A DNA stretch of 64,000 bases from Skermanella pratensis (GCF_008843145.1 NZ_CP030265.1:4581001-4645000); one strand, 5' to 3'. Shown: positions 20,499 through 30,744, numbered from the stretch's first letter. The notes: a model not told the origin generated them from the sequence alone. Numbers and translations: made by a program.

Positions 20499-21143
20499 GT
20501 GACGAGGGTGACTCCCTACGGCGGCCGGACCTGGGCCGGCCGGCGGGTCGGCCTGCTCGGCGGGTCGTTCAACCCGGCCCACGAAGGGCACCGCCACATC
20601 AGCCTGCTGGCGCTCAAGCTGCTCGACCTGGATTATGTCTGGTGGCTGGTCAGCCCGCAGAACCCGCTGAAATCGACCCGCGACATGGCGTCGCTAGAAG
20701 AGCGGCTGGCCGGCGGCCGGCTGGTCGCCCGGCACCCGCGGATCGTCGTCACCGACGTGGAGTGCGCGCTGGAAACCCGCTTCACGGCGGAGACCCTGGC
20801 CGGGCTGCACCGGTACTTCCCGCGGACCCGCTTCGTCTGGCTGATGGGTGCCGATAACCTGACCCAGATCCCGCACTGGCAGAACTGGACGCGAATCTTT
20901 AACCGGACACCCGTTGCAGTCTTCAGCCGTCCTCCATATTCTTTAAGTGCGTTGCACGGCCAGGCCGCGCAACGTTACAGGTGTCGCCGGGTCGGCCAGG
21001 CCCGGGCCCGGGGGCTCGCGGGAATGCAGCCGCCGGCCTGGGTGTTTTTCCAGAACCCGTTGCATCCGGCATCGGCGACGGAAATCCGGAAGCGTCGCGC
21101 GCAAGCCGCGGCGGCCGCTTCCGGCGGTCAACCGGTTCAATAG
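20499..21143 (+). CDS. nadD: Nicotinate-mononucleotide adenylyltransferase
   Basis: 214 aa. Forms deamido-NAD from nicotinate mononucleotide and ATP. The nucleotidyltransferase motif GGSFNPAHEGHRH (residues ~21-33) and the second motif SATEIRKR near the C-terminus are intact, and LMGADNLTQIPHW is typical. The GTG start at 20499 lies about 12 bases after a GGGAG. Located directly before rsfS, the usual pairing. Confidence 0.95.
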   Translation: MTRVTPYGGRTWAGRRVGLLGGSFNPAHEGHRHISLLALKLLDLDYVWWLVSPQNPLKSTRDMASLEERLAGGRLVARHPRIVVTDVECALETRFTAETLAGLHRYFPRTRFVWLMGADNLTQIPHWQNWTRIFNRTPVAVFSRPPYSLSALHGQAAQRYRCRRVGQARARGLAGMQPPAWVFFQNPLHPASATEIRKRRAQAAAAASGGQPVQ

Positions 21144-21166
21144 AGGTGAAAGCCATAGCTACGTTC

Positions 21167-21589
21167 ATGCAACAGACCCCTGAGAACGGGTCGAATTCAC
21201 AACAGCTCCCCCATGTGGAACTCTCCCATATGGACCTGCCCAGGCAGCTCAGCGAGCTGGTCGTCAAGTCGCTGGACGACGACAAGGCCGAGGACATCGT
21301 CGTGATCGACCTCGCCGGCAAAACCACCATCGCGGACTACATGGTCGTGGCATCGGGCCGCTCGACGCGGCAGGTCGGCGCCATGGCCGAGCATCTGCGC
21401 GAGAAGCTGAAGGTTGCCGGGGCCGCGGCCGTCGAGATCGAGGGCCTGCCGCAGGCGGACTGGGTCCTGATCGATGCCGGCGACGTCATCGTCCACCTGT
21501 TCCGGCCCGAGGTCCGCAGCTTCTACAATATCGAGAAGATGTGGGGCATCGAGCCGCCGGCGGCGCGGCAGGACATGCTTTACGCCTGA
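21167..21589 (+). CDS. rsfS: Ribosome silencing factor
   Basis: 140 aa. It binds L14 on the 50S subunit and blocks subunit joining under nutrient stress. Conserved phrases KAEDIVVIDLAGKTTIADYMVVASGRS and VLIDAGDVIVHLFRPEVRSFYNIEKMW are present. Start chosen at ATG 21167. A GTG at 21146 and an ATG about 20 codons further in are alternatives, since the first ~20 residues are not conserved. Confidence 0.95.
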   Translation: MQQTPENGSNSQQLPHVELSHMDLPRQLSELVVKSLDDDKAEDIVVIDLAGKTTIADYMVVASGRSTRQVGAMAEHLREKLKVAGAAAVEIEGLPQADWVLIDAGDVIVHLFRPEVRSFYNIEKMWGIEPPAARQDMLYA

Positions 21590-21635
21590 CCGGCCGGCCT
21601 GACGCGGTACGATCCGGCACTTGGAAGGTAGGTCC

Positions 21636-22094
21636 ATGAAGATCTGGCTCGCCGCCGTCGGGCGGGCGCGGGCCGGGGCGGCGCGCGACCTGTACGAGGA
21701 GTACGCCCGGCGGATGACCTGGCCGCTCGTCCTCAAGGAGGTCGAGTCGAAGAAGCGCGTGCCGCCGGACGAACTGAAACGCCTGGAAGCCGACCTGCTG
21801 CTGTCGGCCGTCCCCAATGCTGCCATGATCGTGGCGCTCGATGAGCGTGGCACGGCCCTGCCGAGCGAGCGCTTCGCCGAACGGCTCGGAGGCTGGCGGG
21901 ACACGGGGGTCGGCGACGTGGCCTTCCTGATCGGCGGCGCGGACGGCCACGGAGAGGCGGTGGCGAAGCGGGCGGACCTGATGCTGGCGCTGGGTCCCAT
22001 GACCTGGCCCCACCTGATGGTGCGCGCCATGCTGGCGGAGCAATTGTACAGGGCACAACAGATTCTGGCGGGACACCCTTATCATCGTGCATAA
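21636..22094 (+). CDS. rlmH: 23S rRNA pseudouridine(1915)-N3-methyltransferase
   Basis: 152 aa, full-length SPOUT methyltransferase. The SAM-binding knot shows FLIGGADGHG and the C-terminal ALGPMTWPHLMVRAMLAEQLYRA stretch ending HPYHRA, all diagnostic. ATG 21636 follows GGAAGG. Same strand and spacing as nadD-rsfS, so one transcription unit. Confidence 0.97.
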   Translation: MKIWLAAVGRARAGAARDLYEEYARRMTWPLVLKEVESKKRVPPDELKRLEADLLLSAVPNAAMIVALDERGTALPSERFAERLGGWRDTGVGDVAFLIGGADGHGEAVAKRADLMLALGPMTWPHLMVRAMLAEQLYRAQQILAGHPYHRA

Positions 22095-22178
22095 ACTGTC
22101 TGTTGGATCCGGCCTGTTTGATACGGACTGTTTCAATCGGCTGCCGAAACGGATCCTTTACCAAACTGGGATAGTGCT

Positions 22179-23762
22179 ATGTCCGCCATGACCGATACCA
22201 AACGCCCCCGCCCCGTCGTCCTCTGCGTTCTCGATGGCTGGGGCTATCGCGAGGATCCGGCGGACAACGCCGTGGCGCAGGCCCATACTCCCGTGTTCGA
22301 CCGGCTTTGGCAGTCCTGTCCCCGCGCGTTCCTGCACGCGTCGGAGGAGGATGTCGGCCTTCCCAGGGGCCAGATCGGCAACTCCGAGGTCGGCCACATG
22401 AATCTCGGCGCCGGCCGGGTCGTGTTCCAGGACCTGCCGATGATCGACAGGGCGATCGCCGAAGGCGAGCTGGAGCATAACCCCGCGCTGAACGGCCTGA
22501 TCGACGCGCTGAAGGGCTCGGGCGGCTCCTGCCACCTGATGGGCCTGCTGTCCCCCGGCGGCGTGCACAGCCACCAATCCCATTTCACCGCCCTGTGCAA
22601 GGCGCTCGGCGCCGCCGGCGTGCCGGTCGTGGTCCACGGCTTCCTGGACGGCCGCGACGTGCCGCCGCGCAGCGCCCGCGAGCAGGTGGGCGAGTTCCTG
22701 AAGTCGATCGAGGGCGTGCCCGGCATCGCCTTCGGCACGATCGACGGGCGCTACTACGCCATGGACCGCGACAAGCGCTGGGAGCGCGTGGAACGGGCCT
22801 ACAACGCGATGGTCGCGGCCCAGGGCCTGGAAGCGCCGGACCCGCTGGCCGCGATCGACGCCGCCTACGCGGCGGACACGGGCGACGAGTTCGTCCTGCC
22901 CACGGTGATCGACGGCTATACCGGCATGAAGGACGGCGACGGCCTCCTGATGGCCAATTTCCGCGCCGACCGCGCGCGGGAGATCCTGGCCGCCCTGCTC
23001 GACCCCGCCTTCAAGGGCTTCGACCGGCGCAACCCGATCCGCTTCGCCGCCGCCGCCGGCATGGTCGAGTATTCGGCCGAGCTGAACGAGTACCTGAGCG
23101 CGATCTTCCCGCCGAAGGAACTGACCAACGTGCTGGGCAAGGTCGTGTCCGACGCCGGGCTGACCCAGCTTCGCATGGCCGAGACCGAGAAGTACCCGCA
23201 CGTGACCTTCTTCTTCAACGGCGGGGAGGAAAAGGTCTATCCGGGCGAGGAGCGCATCATGGTGCCCTCCCCCAAGGTCGCGACCTACGACCTGCAACCC
23301 GAGATGTCGGCGCCGGAACTGGCGGACAAGGCGGTCGAGGCGGTGGGTTCCGGCAAGTTCGACATGCTGGTGATCAACTTCGCCAACCCCGACATGGTCG
23401 GCCACTCCGGAATCCTGGAAGCCGCGATCAAGGCGGTCGAGGCGGTGGACACGTGCCTGGGGCGCCTGGTCGACGCCATCGCCGCGCAGGGCGGAACCCT
23501 GCTGGTCACCGCCGACCACGGCAACTGCGAGATGATGCGCGACCCGGTCAACGGCGGCCCGCACACCGCCCATACCCTCAACCTGGTGCCGCTGATGCTG
23601 GTCAACGGACCGGCCGGCGCGGTGGGCCTGGCCGATGGCAAGCTGGCCGACATAGCGCCGACCATGCTCGACCTGATGAAGCTGCCGCAGCCCGCCGAGA
23701 TGACCGGCCGGTCGCTGATCCGCCGCGCGGCGGGCCGCGCCTCAAGCGGCGCGGCGGAGTAG
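22179..23762 (+). CDS. gpmI: 2,3-bisphosphoglycerate-independent phosphoglycerate mutase
   Basis: 527 aa. Glycolysis/gluconeogenesis: 3-phosphoglycerate to 2-phosphoglycerate, manganese-dependent. Metal ligand region LCVLDGWGYRED at the N-terminus, catalytic serine S69 in GNSEVGHMNLGAGR, and the late metal motif VTADHGNCEMM. Alkaline-phosphatase fold with the inserted phosphotransferase domain. Followed by envC-like, ctpA, yibQ-like and rppH genes, a familiar proteobacterial order. Confidence 0.97.
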   Translation: MSAMTDTKRPRPVVLCVLDGWGYREDPADNAVAQAHTPVFDRLWQSCPRAFLHASEEDVGLPRGQIGNSEVGHMNLGAGRVVFQDLPMIDRAIAEGELEHNPALNGLIDALKGSGGSCHLMGLLSPGGVHSHQSHFTALCKALGAAGVPVVVHGFLDGRDVPPRSAREQVGEFLKSIEGVPGIAFGTIDGRYYAMDRDKRWERVERAYNAMVAAQGLEAPDPLAAIDAAYAADTGDEFVLPTVIDGYTGMKDGDGLLMANFRADRAREILAALLDPAFKGFDRRNPIRFAAAAGMVEYSAELNEYLSAIFPPKELTNVLGKVVSDAGLTQLRMAETEKYPHVTFFFNGGEEKVYPGEERIMVPSPKVATYDLQPEMSAPELADKAVEAVGSGKFDMLVINFANPDMVGHSGILEAAIKAVEAVDTCLGRLVDAIAAQGGTLLVTADHGNCEMMRDPVNGGPHTAHTLNLVPLMLVNGPAGAVGLADGKLADIAPTMLDLMKLPQPAEMTGRSLIRRAAGRASSGAAE

Positions 23763-23766
23763 CCGC

Positions 23767-25107
23767 ATGCGGAGGGCGGCATTGGCGGCGGCTGCCCTCC
23801 TCGGCGCTGCGGGCGGTTTCGGCGGGCTTTCCGGGGGCGGGCCTTCCGGGAAACCGGCCTGGGCCCAGGCCGACCCCCGCGCGTCCCAGCGCGCGCTGAC
23901 CGAGATAGAACGCCAGATCGAGGCGGGCCGGCAGCGGGACGCGGCGCTCGCCCGCTCGGGCGAGGCGCTGGAGCGGGAGCTGGAAGGGCTCCGCGGCCGT
24001 CTGGTCCAAACCGCCGACGAGGCCGCCCGGCTCGAAACCGAACTGACCGGGCTGGAGGAGACGCTCCGCGCCCTGGAGGCGGAGGAGACGGCCCGGTCCG
24101 GCAAGCTCGACGCCGACAAGGCCAGCATCGCCGAACTGCTCGGCGGGCTCCAGCGACTGTCGCGCATCCCGCCCGAAGCCATGATCGCCCGCCCGGAGTC
24201 GCCGGTCGACACCCTGCGCAGCGCGCTGCTGCTGCGCTCCGCCGTGCCGATCCTGCGCGAACGGGCCGAGGCCCTGGCCCTGTCCCTCCAAAGGCTGGCC
24301 GACCTGCGCGCCGACCTGGCGGCCCGCCGCACCCAGGCGCAGGACGCCCGCACGGCGCTGGCGGCCCGCCAGGACGAGATCGCCAAGCTGGTCGAGCGCC
24401 GGCAGGAACTTCAGCAGCAGACCGAGGCGGAGCGCCGGCAGGTCGCGGATCGGATGGCCAGGCTCGGCAACGAGGCGCAGGACCTGCGCGGCCTGATCGA
24501 ACGCCTGGAACGCGAGGCCGAGCAGCGCCGCCGCGAGGAGCAGCGGCGCAAGGCCGAAGCGCTCGCCCGGGCCAAGGCCGAACGGGAGAAGGCGGAGCGC
24601 GAGCGGGCCACCCGCGAGGCCGCCGCGGCCGCGGAGCGGGAGCGCGAGATCGCCGCCTCGATCACGCCCCCGACCCCGCCCGACCGGGACCAGCCGGATG
24701 GCGGATCGCGGGAGGGGGCGTCGCGCCTTCCGGTGGCCGGCCAGGTCACCACCCGCTATGGCGAGGCGGACAAGTTCGGCGTGACCAGCCGCGGGCTGAC
24801 GGTCTCGGCCCGGCCCGGCGCCCAGGTGGTGGCGCCGTCGTCCGGATCGATCATGTTCGCCGGGCCGTTCCGCGGCTACGGCCTCATCTTGATCGTTGAA
24901 CATCCGAATGGATACCATAGTCTTATCGCAGGACTGGGCCGTATCGACACCAAGGTCGGCCAACGCGTTCTGGCGGGCGAACCTCTGGGCGTGATGGGTA
25001 GCCCGGCGGACGGCTATCCCGATCTCTACTTCGAGCTGCGACGGAACGGTCAGCCCATCAACCCGCAGCGCGGCCTCCCCGCTTCCGATGGGAAAGGACA
25101 AGGTTAG
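23767..25107 (+). CDS. EnvC-like murein hydrolase activator (degenerate M23 domain)
   Basis: 446 aa. Signal peptide to about residue 37 (AWAQA), a long coiled coil rich in Arg/Glu/Ala (about 40-300), then a LytM/M23 domain (about 325-440). The catalytic zinc ligands are absent: the usual HxH is replaced by the sequence PDLYFELRR and the first His motif by TTRYGEADKF. It should therefore activate amidases at the septum rather than cut peptidoglycan itself, as E. coli EnvC does. It starts 4 bases after gpmI and abuts ctpA. Confidence 0.9.
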   Translation: MRRAALAAAALLGAAGGFGGLSGGGPSGKPAWAQADPRASQRALTEIERQIEAGRQRDAALARSGEALERELEGLRGRLVQTADEAARLETELTGLEETLRALEAEETARSGKLDADKASIAELLGGLQRLSRIPPEAMIARPESPVDTLRSALLLRSAVPILRERAEALALSLQRLADLRADLAARRTQAQDARTALAARQDEIAKLVERRQELQQQTEAERRQVADRMARLGNEAQDLRGLIERLEREAEQRRREEQRRKAEALARAKAEREKAERERATREAAAAAEREREIAASITPPTPPDRDQPDGGSREGASRLPVAGQVTTRYGEADKFGVTSRGLTVSARPGAQVVAPSSGSIMFAGPFRGYGLILIVEHPNGYHSLIAGLGRIDTKVGQRVLAGEPLGVMGSPADGYPDLYFELRRNGQPINPQRGLPASDGKGQG

Positions 25108-26496
25108 ATGATGAAAACGATCAGTGCTGCCGCCCTAGCGGGCATATTATTCCTGGCGCCGGCTTGTGCGATCGCCGAGACCAACACCTCGGAAACCTAT
25201 AGGCAGCTCAACCTCTTCGGCGACGTGTTCGAGCGCGTCCGGTCCGAGTACGTCGAGTCGGTCACCGACGAGCAACTGATCGAAACGGCCATCAACGGCA
25301 TGCTGACCTCGCTGGACCCGCATTCCAGCTACCTGAACCGCAAAAGCTTCCAGGACATGCAGGTGCAGACCCGGGGCGAGTTCGGCGGGCTCGGCATCGA
25401 GGTCACCATGGAGAACGGCCTGATCAAGGTCGTCTCGCCGATCGACGAGACGCCGGCCTTCCGCGCCGGCCTCCAGCCGGGCGACCTGATCACGCACCTG
25501 GACGGCGAGGCGATCTCCGGCATGAACCTGGCCGACGCGGTCGAGAAGATGCGCGGCCCGGTCGGCAGCGACATCAAGGTGACGATCCGGCGCGGCGAGG
25601 GCGCCGAGCCGTTCGACGTCAGCATCACCCGCGACACCATCAAGATCCAGTCCGTCCGCTACCGGGAAGAGGGCGACGTCGGGTATATCCGCATCACCAC
25701 CTTCAACGAGCAGACCCAGATGGGCCTGGAGCGGGCCGTCGAGCGGCTGGAGAAGGACCTGGGCAACAAGCTGACCGGCTATGTGATCGATCTGCGGAAC
25801 AATCCGGGCGGGTTGCTCGACCAGGCGATCTCGGTCTCCGACAGCTTCCTGGACAAGGGCGAGATCGTCTCGACCCGGGGCCGCAAGCCGGAGGACGGGC
25901 AGCGGTACAATTCCAAGGCGGGCGACCTCGCCAAGGGCAAGCCCATCGTGGTGCTGATCAACGGCGGCTCGGCCTCCGCGTCGGAGATCGTCGCCGGCGC
26001 GCTCCAGGACCACCGCCGGGCGATCGTGCTGGGCACCCAGTCCTTCGGCAAGGGCTCGGTCCAGACCATCATCCCCCTGCCCGGCCACGGCGCCATGCGC
26101 CTGACCACCGCGCGCTACTACACGCCATCGGGCCGCTCGATCCAGGCGCTCGGCATCAGCCCGGACATCGAGGTCCAGCCCGCGCGGGTCGAGGAGATCC
26201 AGCAGGGCCTGCGCCGACGCGAGTCCGACCTGCGCGGCGCGCTCCGGAACGACACCGTGACCGGCAACCAGCAGGGGCAGCCCGCCCCCCAGGCGGCTCC
26301 GCCCGCCCCGGCCCCGGCGCCAGGCACTCCGGCACCCGGCACTCCGGCACCCGGTCCCGGTGCGCAGGGGACGCCCCAGGGCGAGGACGGCGACGCGGCG
26401 GCCGCCGCGGCCAACGACCAGTTCGACTACCAGCTCGCCCGGGCGCTCGACCTGATCCGCGGCGTTTCGCTGTTCAATACCCGCGCCGTCAACTGA
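25108..26496 (+). CDS. S41 family carboxy-terminal processing protease
   Basis: 462 aa, periplasmic. Signal peptide to about residue 22, PDZ domain about 85-165 (GLGIEVTMENG... GLQPGDLITHLDGE), S41 serine protease domain about 190-350. The catalytic serine is in NGGSASASEIVAGAL and the lysine in GTQSFGKGSVQT. A Pro/Ala-rich linker with APGTP repeats (around 26320-26360) precedes a short C-terminal helix. It begins directly after the upstream stop codon, so translation is coupled to the EnvC-like gene. Probably tailors cell-wall enzymes or envelope proteins. Confidence 0.94.
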   Translation: MMKTISAAALAGILFLAPACAIAETNTSETYRQLNLFGDVFERVRSEYVESVTDEQLIETAINGMLTSLDPHSSYLNRKSFQDMQVQTRGEFGGLGIEVTMENGLIKVVSPIDETPAFRAGLQPGDLITHLDGEAISGMNLADAVEKMRGPVGSDIKVTIRRGEGAEPFDVSITRDTIKIQSVRYREEGDVGYIRITTFNEQTQMGLERAVERLEKDLGNKLTGYVIDLRNNPGGLLDQAISVSDSFLDKGEIVSTRGRKPEDGQRYNSKAGDLAKGKPIVVLINGGSASASEIVAGALQDHRRAIVLGTQSFGKGSVQTIIPLPGHGAMRLTTARYYTPSGRSIQALGISPDIEVQPARVEEIQQGLRRRESDLRGALRNDTVTGNQQGQPAPQAAPPAPAPAPGTPAPGTPAPGPGAQGTPQGEDGDAAAAAANDQFDYQLARALDLIRGVSLFNTRAVN

Positions 26497-26512
26497 GGCC
26501 CGCGCATCCCCG

Positions 26513-27814
26513 ATGGCAACCGCCGCCAAACAGGCTCCGTCCAAGGCGAAAGCCCCCAAGGCCAAGTCCAAGGTCAAGGTCGCCATCGACATCGCCGCGA
26601 TCCGCCGCGCCGCGGCCCAGGCCTTCGCCAAGCTGAAGCCGCGGCGGCGGAAGGCGGCCGGGCCGGTGGTCGACGGCGAGCGGACGCTGTCGACCGAGAT
26701 CGACACCGGGGTCGAGCGCAACCTGGTCACCCGGCGCATCCGGACGGCCGTCCTGGCGGCGAAGGCGACGGCCGGGTCGCGCAAGGGCCGCCGGATCGCG
26801 GCGGTGCTCGCGATCCTGCTTCCCGTCCTGCTGGCCGGCGGGACGGCGGCCTGGCTGGTGGACGGGGCCGAGGAGACCGAGCGGGAACTGGAGGCGGCGG
26901 TACCCCGCATCGTCGTTCCCGTCCTGGCGCCCGACAGCGGCGGGGTGATCCAGGCCGAACCGGCCAAGGCGGCCCAGGCCGTCATCAACTCGCCCTACGA
27001 CCCGGTCCCCATGACGCCGGCGCCGGCGGCGGGCCTGATCGAGGACTCGCCGCGCGGTCCGCTGCCCCGGATCGCGTCGGACGGCAGGACGCCGTGGCAA
27101 ACCTATGCCCGGCCCTTCTTCCACGACGACAAGCGCCCGCGCATCGCCCTGGTGGTCGGCCCGCTGGGGATCTCGTCCAACGCGACGCTGCGGGCCATCG
27201 AGGGGCTGCCGGGCGCCGTGACCCTGGCTTTCTCCAGCACCGCGGGGCAGCTCGGCACCTGGGTGGACCAGGCGCGCCGGCTGGGACACGAGGTGATGCT
27301 GGACCTGCCGGCCGAACCTGCCGACTTTCCGCGCAACGATCCCGGTCCCGGCGCCCTGCTGGTCTCGCTCGACGGCGACCGCAACCAGCAGAGGCTGCTG
27401 GGATCGCTCGGGCGGGTATCGGGCTATGTCGGCGTCCTGTCCCTGTCGGGTACCCGCTTCACGGGCGCCCCGGACAGCGTCCGCCCGATGCTGGCGGAAG
27501 TCAACCGGCGCGGCCTGATGTTCCTGGACGCCCGCGCCGGGGCCCGCAGCATCGCCGCGCGGGAAGCGACCCGGATCGGCCTGCCCCGGGCCATCGCCGA
27601 CACGCTGGTCGACGAGGTTCCCTCCCGGTCCGCGATCGAGGCCCGCCTGCGCCTGCTGGAGGATGCGGCGCGGCTGGACGGCGCCGCGGTCGGCATCGCC
27701 CAGCCCTACCCGGTCACGCTGGACCAGCTCAGCGAATGGATCAAGACGCTGGAGGGGAAAGGCATCGTGCTGGCCCCCATCACCGCGCTCGTCAACAAGC
27801 AGGCCGACCGGTAA
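26513..27814 (+). CDS. Divergent polysaccharide deacetylase family protein (YibQ-like)
   Basis: 433 aa. A positively charged N-terminal region (residues 1-100), one membrane helix (about 98-118, IAAVLAILLPVLLAGGTAAWLV), a Pro/Ala linker, then a NodB-like barrel from about 200 (RPRIALVVGPLGISSNATL). Matches E. coli YibQ-type proteins, which lie beside envC and gpmI there as here. Catalytic status is unclear because the classic metal-binding motif is not obvious. Envelope function inferred from neighbours. Confidence 0.88.
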   Translation: MATAAKQAPSKAKAPKAKSKVKVAIDIAAIRRAAAQAFAKLKPRRRKAAGPVVDGERTLSTEIDTGVERNLVTRRIRTAVLAAKATAGSRKGRRIAAVLAILLPVLLAGGTAAWLVDGAEETERELEAAVPRIVVPVLAPDSGGVIQAEPAKAAQAVINSPYDPVPMTPAPAAGLIEDSPRGPLPRIASDGRTPWQTYARPFFHDDKRPRIALVVGPLGISSNATLRAIEGLPGAVTLAFSSTAGQLGTWVDQARRLGHEVMLDLPAEPADFPRNDPGPGALLVSLDGDRNQQRLLGSLGRVSGYVGVLSLSGTRFTGAPDSVRPMLAEVNRRGLMFLDARAGARSIAAREATRIGLPRAIADTLVDEVPSRSAIEARLRLLEDAARLDGAAVGIAQPYPVTLDQLSEWIKTLEGKGIVLAPITALVNKQADR

Positions 27815-27841
27815 ACCGTCCGGCAGGAAGACACCCTCCCC

Positions 27842-28324
27842 ATGAGCAAAGCGGACAAACTGCCCTACCGCCCCTGCGTCGGCATCATGCTGGTCAATGC
27901 CGGCGGCAGGGTCTTCGTCGGCCGGCGGCTCGACACGCCCGACGCCTGGCAGATGCCCCAGGGCGGCATCGATCCCGGCGAAACCCCGCGCGAGGCGGCG
28001 CTCCGCGAGCTGGTCGAGGAGATCGGCACCGCGGCCGCCGACGTCGTCGCCGAGACGGCGGGCTGGCTGCGCTACGACCTGCCGCCCCACCTGATCGGCA
28101 AGGTCTGGAAGGGCAAGTACCGCGGGCAGGAGCAGAAATGGATCCTCGCCCGCTTCACCGGCGCCGACGCCGACATCGACCTCGCCACCGAACATCCGGA
28201 GTTCGACGCCTGGCAGTGGGTCGAGCCGGACCGGCTCGCCGGGCTGATCGTCCCTTTCAAGCGGCCGATCTACGAGGCGGTGGTGACGGAGTTCCGGGAC
28301 CTGCTCACGCCTCCGCCAGACTGA
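27842..28324 (+). CDS. rppH: RNA pyrophosphohydrolase
   Basis: 160 aa. Removes pyrophosphate from 5'-triphosphate RNA to start decay. Nudix box [20 protein letters not shown] at about 40-60, with typical RppH start [21 protein letters not shown] and the WQMPQGGID phrase. The 3' end overlaps the convergent histidine kinase gene by 20 bases. Confidence 0.96.
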   Translation: MSKADKLPYRPCVGIMLVNAGGRVFVGRRLDTPDAWQMPQGGIDPGETPREAALRELVEEIGTAAADVVAETAGWLRYDLPPHLIGKVWKGKYRGQEQKWILARFTGADADIDLATEHPEFDAWQWVEPDRLAGLIVPFKRPIYEAVVTEFRDLLTPPPD

Positions 28325-29552
28325 CCGTACGCGCCTCCAGGCGTTCGGCCGGGAAGTACAGGGTGATCGTCGTGCCTTGGCCGCTGACGCTGTCCATGCG
28401 CAGCCTGCCGCCATGCAGCTCGACCAGCCGCCGGGTCAGGGGAAGTCCAAGCCCGGTCCCTTTCTGGCGGCGGTTCATGGCGTTGTCGATCTGGCTGAAC
28501 GGCTCCATCGCCCTGACCTGCTCGTCGGGGCTCATCCCGATACCGGTATCCGCGACGGCGACAGCCAAATCGCCCGTCTCCGTCAGGGTCGCCGAGACCG
28601 TCACGCCGCCGCCGGCCGGCGTGAACTTGACCGCGTTGGAGACCAGGTTCAGGACCATCTGGCGCAGCTTGCGCTCGTCCCCCCGGAGCGGCGGCAACGG
28701 CGCCGGAACCTCCGCCCGGAGCGTGACGCCGCCGCGCTGCGCCAGCTCGGCGAGAATGCGGACGCTGGAGCCGACGATGGACCGGACGTCGACCTTTCCC
28801 TCGCTCAGTTCCAGCCGGTTCGCCTCGGCCTTGGACAGGTCGAGCAGATCGTTGATCAGGTCGAGCAGGTGATGGCCGCTGACGCGGATGTCGGCCGCAT
28901 ACTCTCCGTAGCGCTCGCTGCCGAGCGGCCCGAACACCTCGGACTCGATCAGTTCGGCGAACCCGATCACCGCGTTGAGCGGCGTGCGCAGTTCATGGCT
29001 CATATTGGCCAGGAAGCTGCTCTTGGCGGAGTTGGCCGCCTCGGCCGCCCTGCGGGCCTCGTCCAGCTCGCGGTTCTTGGCCCGTGCCTGTTCGACCGAC
29101 CTCCCCATCAGCGCCAGCGCCGTCGCGATCCCGCGGTATTCGCCCCGCTCCGTAATGATGAAGCCGCTGACCAGCGCCTCGGGCTTGTCGTCGGCGATGC
29201 GCTGGCTGACCTCGTCCAGGCTGAGGTCCACGTCCACGACCAGCGGCAGCCGGTCCATCAGGAGCGAAATCGGCCGGCGCTCGTACAGGTCGCGGAGCAG
29301 CGGCTTGGCGAAGGTGGCGAACAGGTCCGGCCGGGCGATCATGCCGACCACCGCGCCGCGGTTGACCACCGCCAGCGCCGGCCATTCCGGATAATCGGCG
29401 AATATGTCGTAGACCCGCGTACAGTGGGCGGCCGGATCGATCGACGGCAACGGGATGACCAGATCACCGGCCCTGAAGCCGCCTTCCCCAGGCGCCGCCC
29501 TGTTCGGTCCTGGCGAACGGTAGCTGCGCGGCACGGGCGCACATGCGGACAT
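28305..29552 (-). CDS. Soluble histidine kinase with N-terminal CBS-like domain
   Basis: 415 aa, no membrane segment. The first ~150 residues resemble a CBS pair ([24 protein letters not shown], then [17 protein letters not shown]), which usually binds adenine nucleotides. A short coiled coil leads to HisKA with the phospho-His in [21 protein letters not shown], then HATPase_c with N box [12 protein letters not shown]1 DTGIGM and G2 [12 protein letters not shown]. No response-regulator gene is adjacent. Its 3' end overlaps rppH. Confidence 0.92.
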   Translation of the reverse strand: MSACAPVPRSYRSPGPNRAAPGEGGFRAGDLVIPLPSIDPAAHCTRVYDIFADYPEWPALAVVNRGAVVGMIARPDLFATFAKPLLRDLYERRPISLLMDRLPLVVDVDLSLDEVSQRIADDKPEALVSGFIITERGEYRGIATALALMGRSVEQARAKNRELDEARRAAEAANSAKSSFLANMSHELRTPLNAVIGFAELIESEVFGPLGSERYGEYAADIRVSGHHLLDLINDLLDLSKAEANRLELSEGKVDVRSIVGSSVRILAELAQRGGVTLRAEVPAPLPPLRGDERKLRQMVLNLVSNAVKFTPAGGGVTVSATLTETGDLAVAVADTGIGMSPDEQVRAMEPFSQIDNAMNRRQKGTGLGLPLTRRLVELHGGRLRMDSVSGQGTTITLYFPAERLEARTVSLAEA

Positions 29553-29707
29553 GACGTCCTGCCTCGAAATTTCGTAAAACCGTTACCCACAATATAGCGG
29601 AAGCCGATGACGGATTTTTGACGCTCCGGTTTCAATACCCGCAAAAGATCTCGCGGCGGCCAGTCATTCCCGGACCGCCACTCCCCAGGTTTATATTCCC
29701 CGGGTCT

Positions 29708-30586
29708 CTATTCCGAGGTGACGGTCACATCGACATCCATGCCCAGGAAGTCCTCCGCCTCGCCGAACCAGTCGCCGCTCAGGGGAACGGCCTGCGCCGG
29801 GTCGCGGGTGACCGCGACGCGGATGAGGCCGGCGCCGCCGACGATACCGTTGGTCGGGTCGAACTCGACCCATCCGGCGCCCGGCAGGTAGATCTGGACC
29901 CAGGCATGGGTGGCGCCGCCGCCGACGCGGCTCTCGGGATCGCCGTCGACCGCCGGGTCGTACAGGTATCCCGAAACGAAGCGGGCGGCGAATCCCAGCG
30001 TCCGCGCCGCCTCCATCATCAGGAGGGCAAAATCGCGGCAGGTGCCGGTCCGGCTTTCCAGGGTCTCGGGCGGGCTTTGGGTCCCGACGGCGACCCGCGC
30101 CTTGTAGGTGAAGCTTTCCTTGATGGTGCCGGTCATCGAGACCAGCATCTCCTGGGTTTCGGTCGGGCCGTCGGTCCGGATGAACTGCTTGGCCCACTCG
30201 TCGACCAGATGGTCCGGATCGGGAAAATGGCGCTCCGTCGTCCGCCCGAGATCCGGGATCTCCTCGGCCGAGTAGGAGAAAGGATAGGTCTTCGCGTAGT
30301 CCTCGATCGGGAAGTCGGGGTTGGACAGGCCGAAATGGTCCAGGCGGATGAAGCTCTCGAACCGCAGCTCGGTCGCGGTCTGGTCGAAGGAAGCGATCGC
30401 GATCGAATTGCCGAAGACGTCGTGCATCCATCGGACATTGGTCGGCGGCGGGCTGATCACCATCCTGGTTGCGAGCAAACGCATGTCGTGACTGTCTCGC
30501 GGCCTGAACATCAGACGGTGCTCCCCGAAGCCCACCGGCGTCGAGTAGCGGTACACGGTCACGTGCCTTACGTTCAGGATGGTCAT
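29708..30586 (-). CDS. Transglutaminase-like family protein
   Basis: 292 aa. The N-terminal beta domain is typical (LNVRHVTVYRYSTPVGFGEH), followed by the transglutaminase-core with the catalytic triad: Cys in SRTGTCRDFALLM, His in GGATHAWVQIYLPGAGW, Asp in EFDPTNGIV. Likely a cytoplasmic papain-like peptidase or amidase. I chose ATG 30586, preceded by GAAGGTGACG, rather than an ATG seven codons upstream. Divergence from other family members unknown. A single gene. Confidence 0.88.
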   Translation of the reverse strand: MTILNVRHVTVYRYSTPVGFGEHRLMFRPRDSHDMRLLATRMVISPPPTNVRWMHDVFGNSIAIASFDQTATELRFESFIRLDHFGLSNPDFPIEDYAKTYPFSYSAEEIPDLGRTTERHFPDPDHLVDEWAKQFIRTDGPTETQEMLVSMTGTIKESFTYKARVAVGTQSPPETLESRTGTCRDFALLMMEAARTLGFAARFVSGYLYDPAVDGDPESRVGGGATHAWVQIYLPGAGWVEFDPTNGIVGGAGLIRVAVTRDPAQAVPLSGDWFGEAEDFLGMDVDVTVTSE

Positions 30587-30696
30587 CGTCGTCACCTTCG
30601 CCGGCACCCGAAGGGCACGGGCGCGGCATCAACGCAACCACCGGCCAAAGGTTCCCGGCGCTTCCCGAGCCGGCGAGGCAGCCCGCGAACGGACAA

Positions 30697-30720
30697 GGCC
30701 GCGCCGATGCCGGCGCGGCC
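30697..30720. terminator. GC-rich hairpin, 10-bp perfect stem
   Basis: GGCCGCGCCG (30697-30706), ATGC loop, CGGCGCGGCC (30711-30720). It lies between the phasin gene and the transglutaminase gene with no T tract. Confidence 0.45.
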
Positions 30721-30744
30721 TGGACGACTTCCTGACGCTGGTCA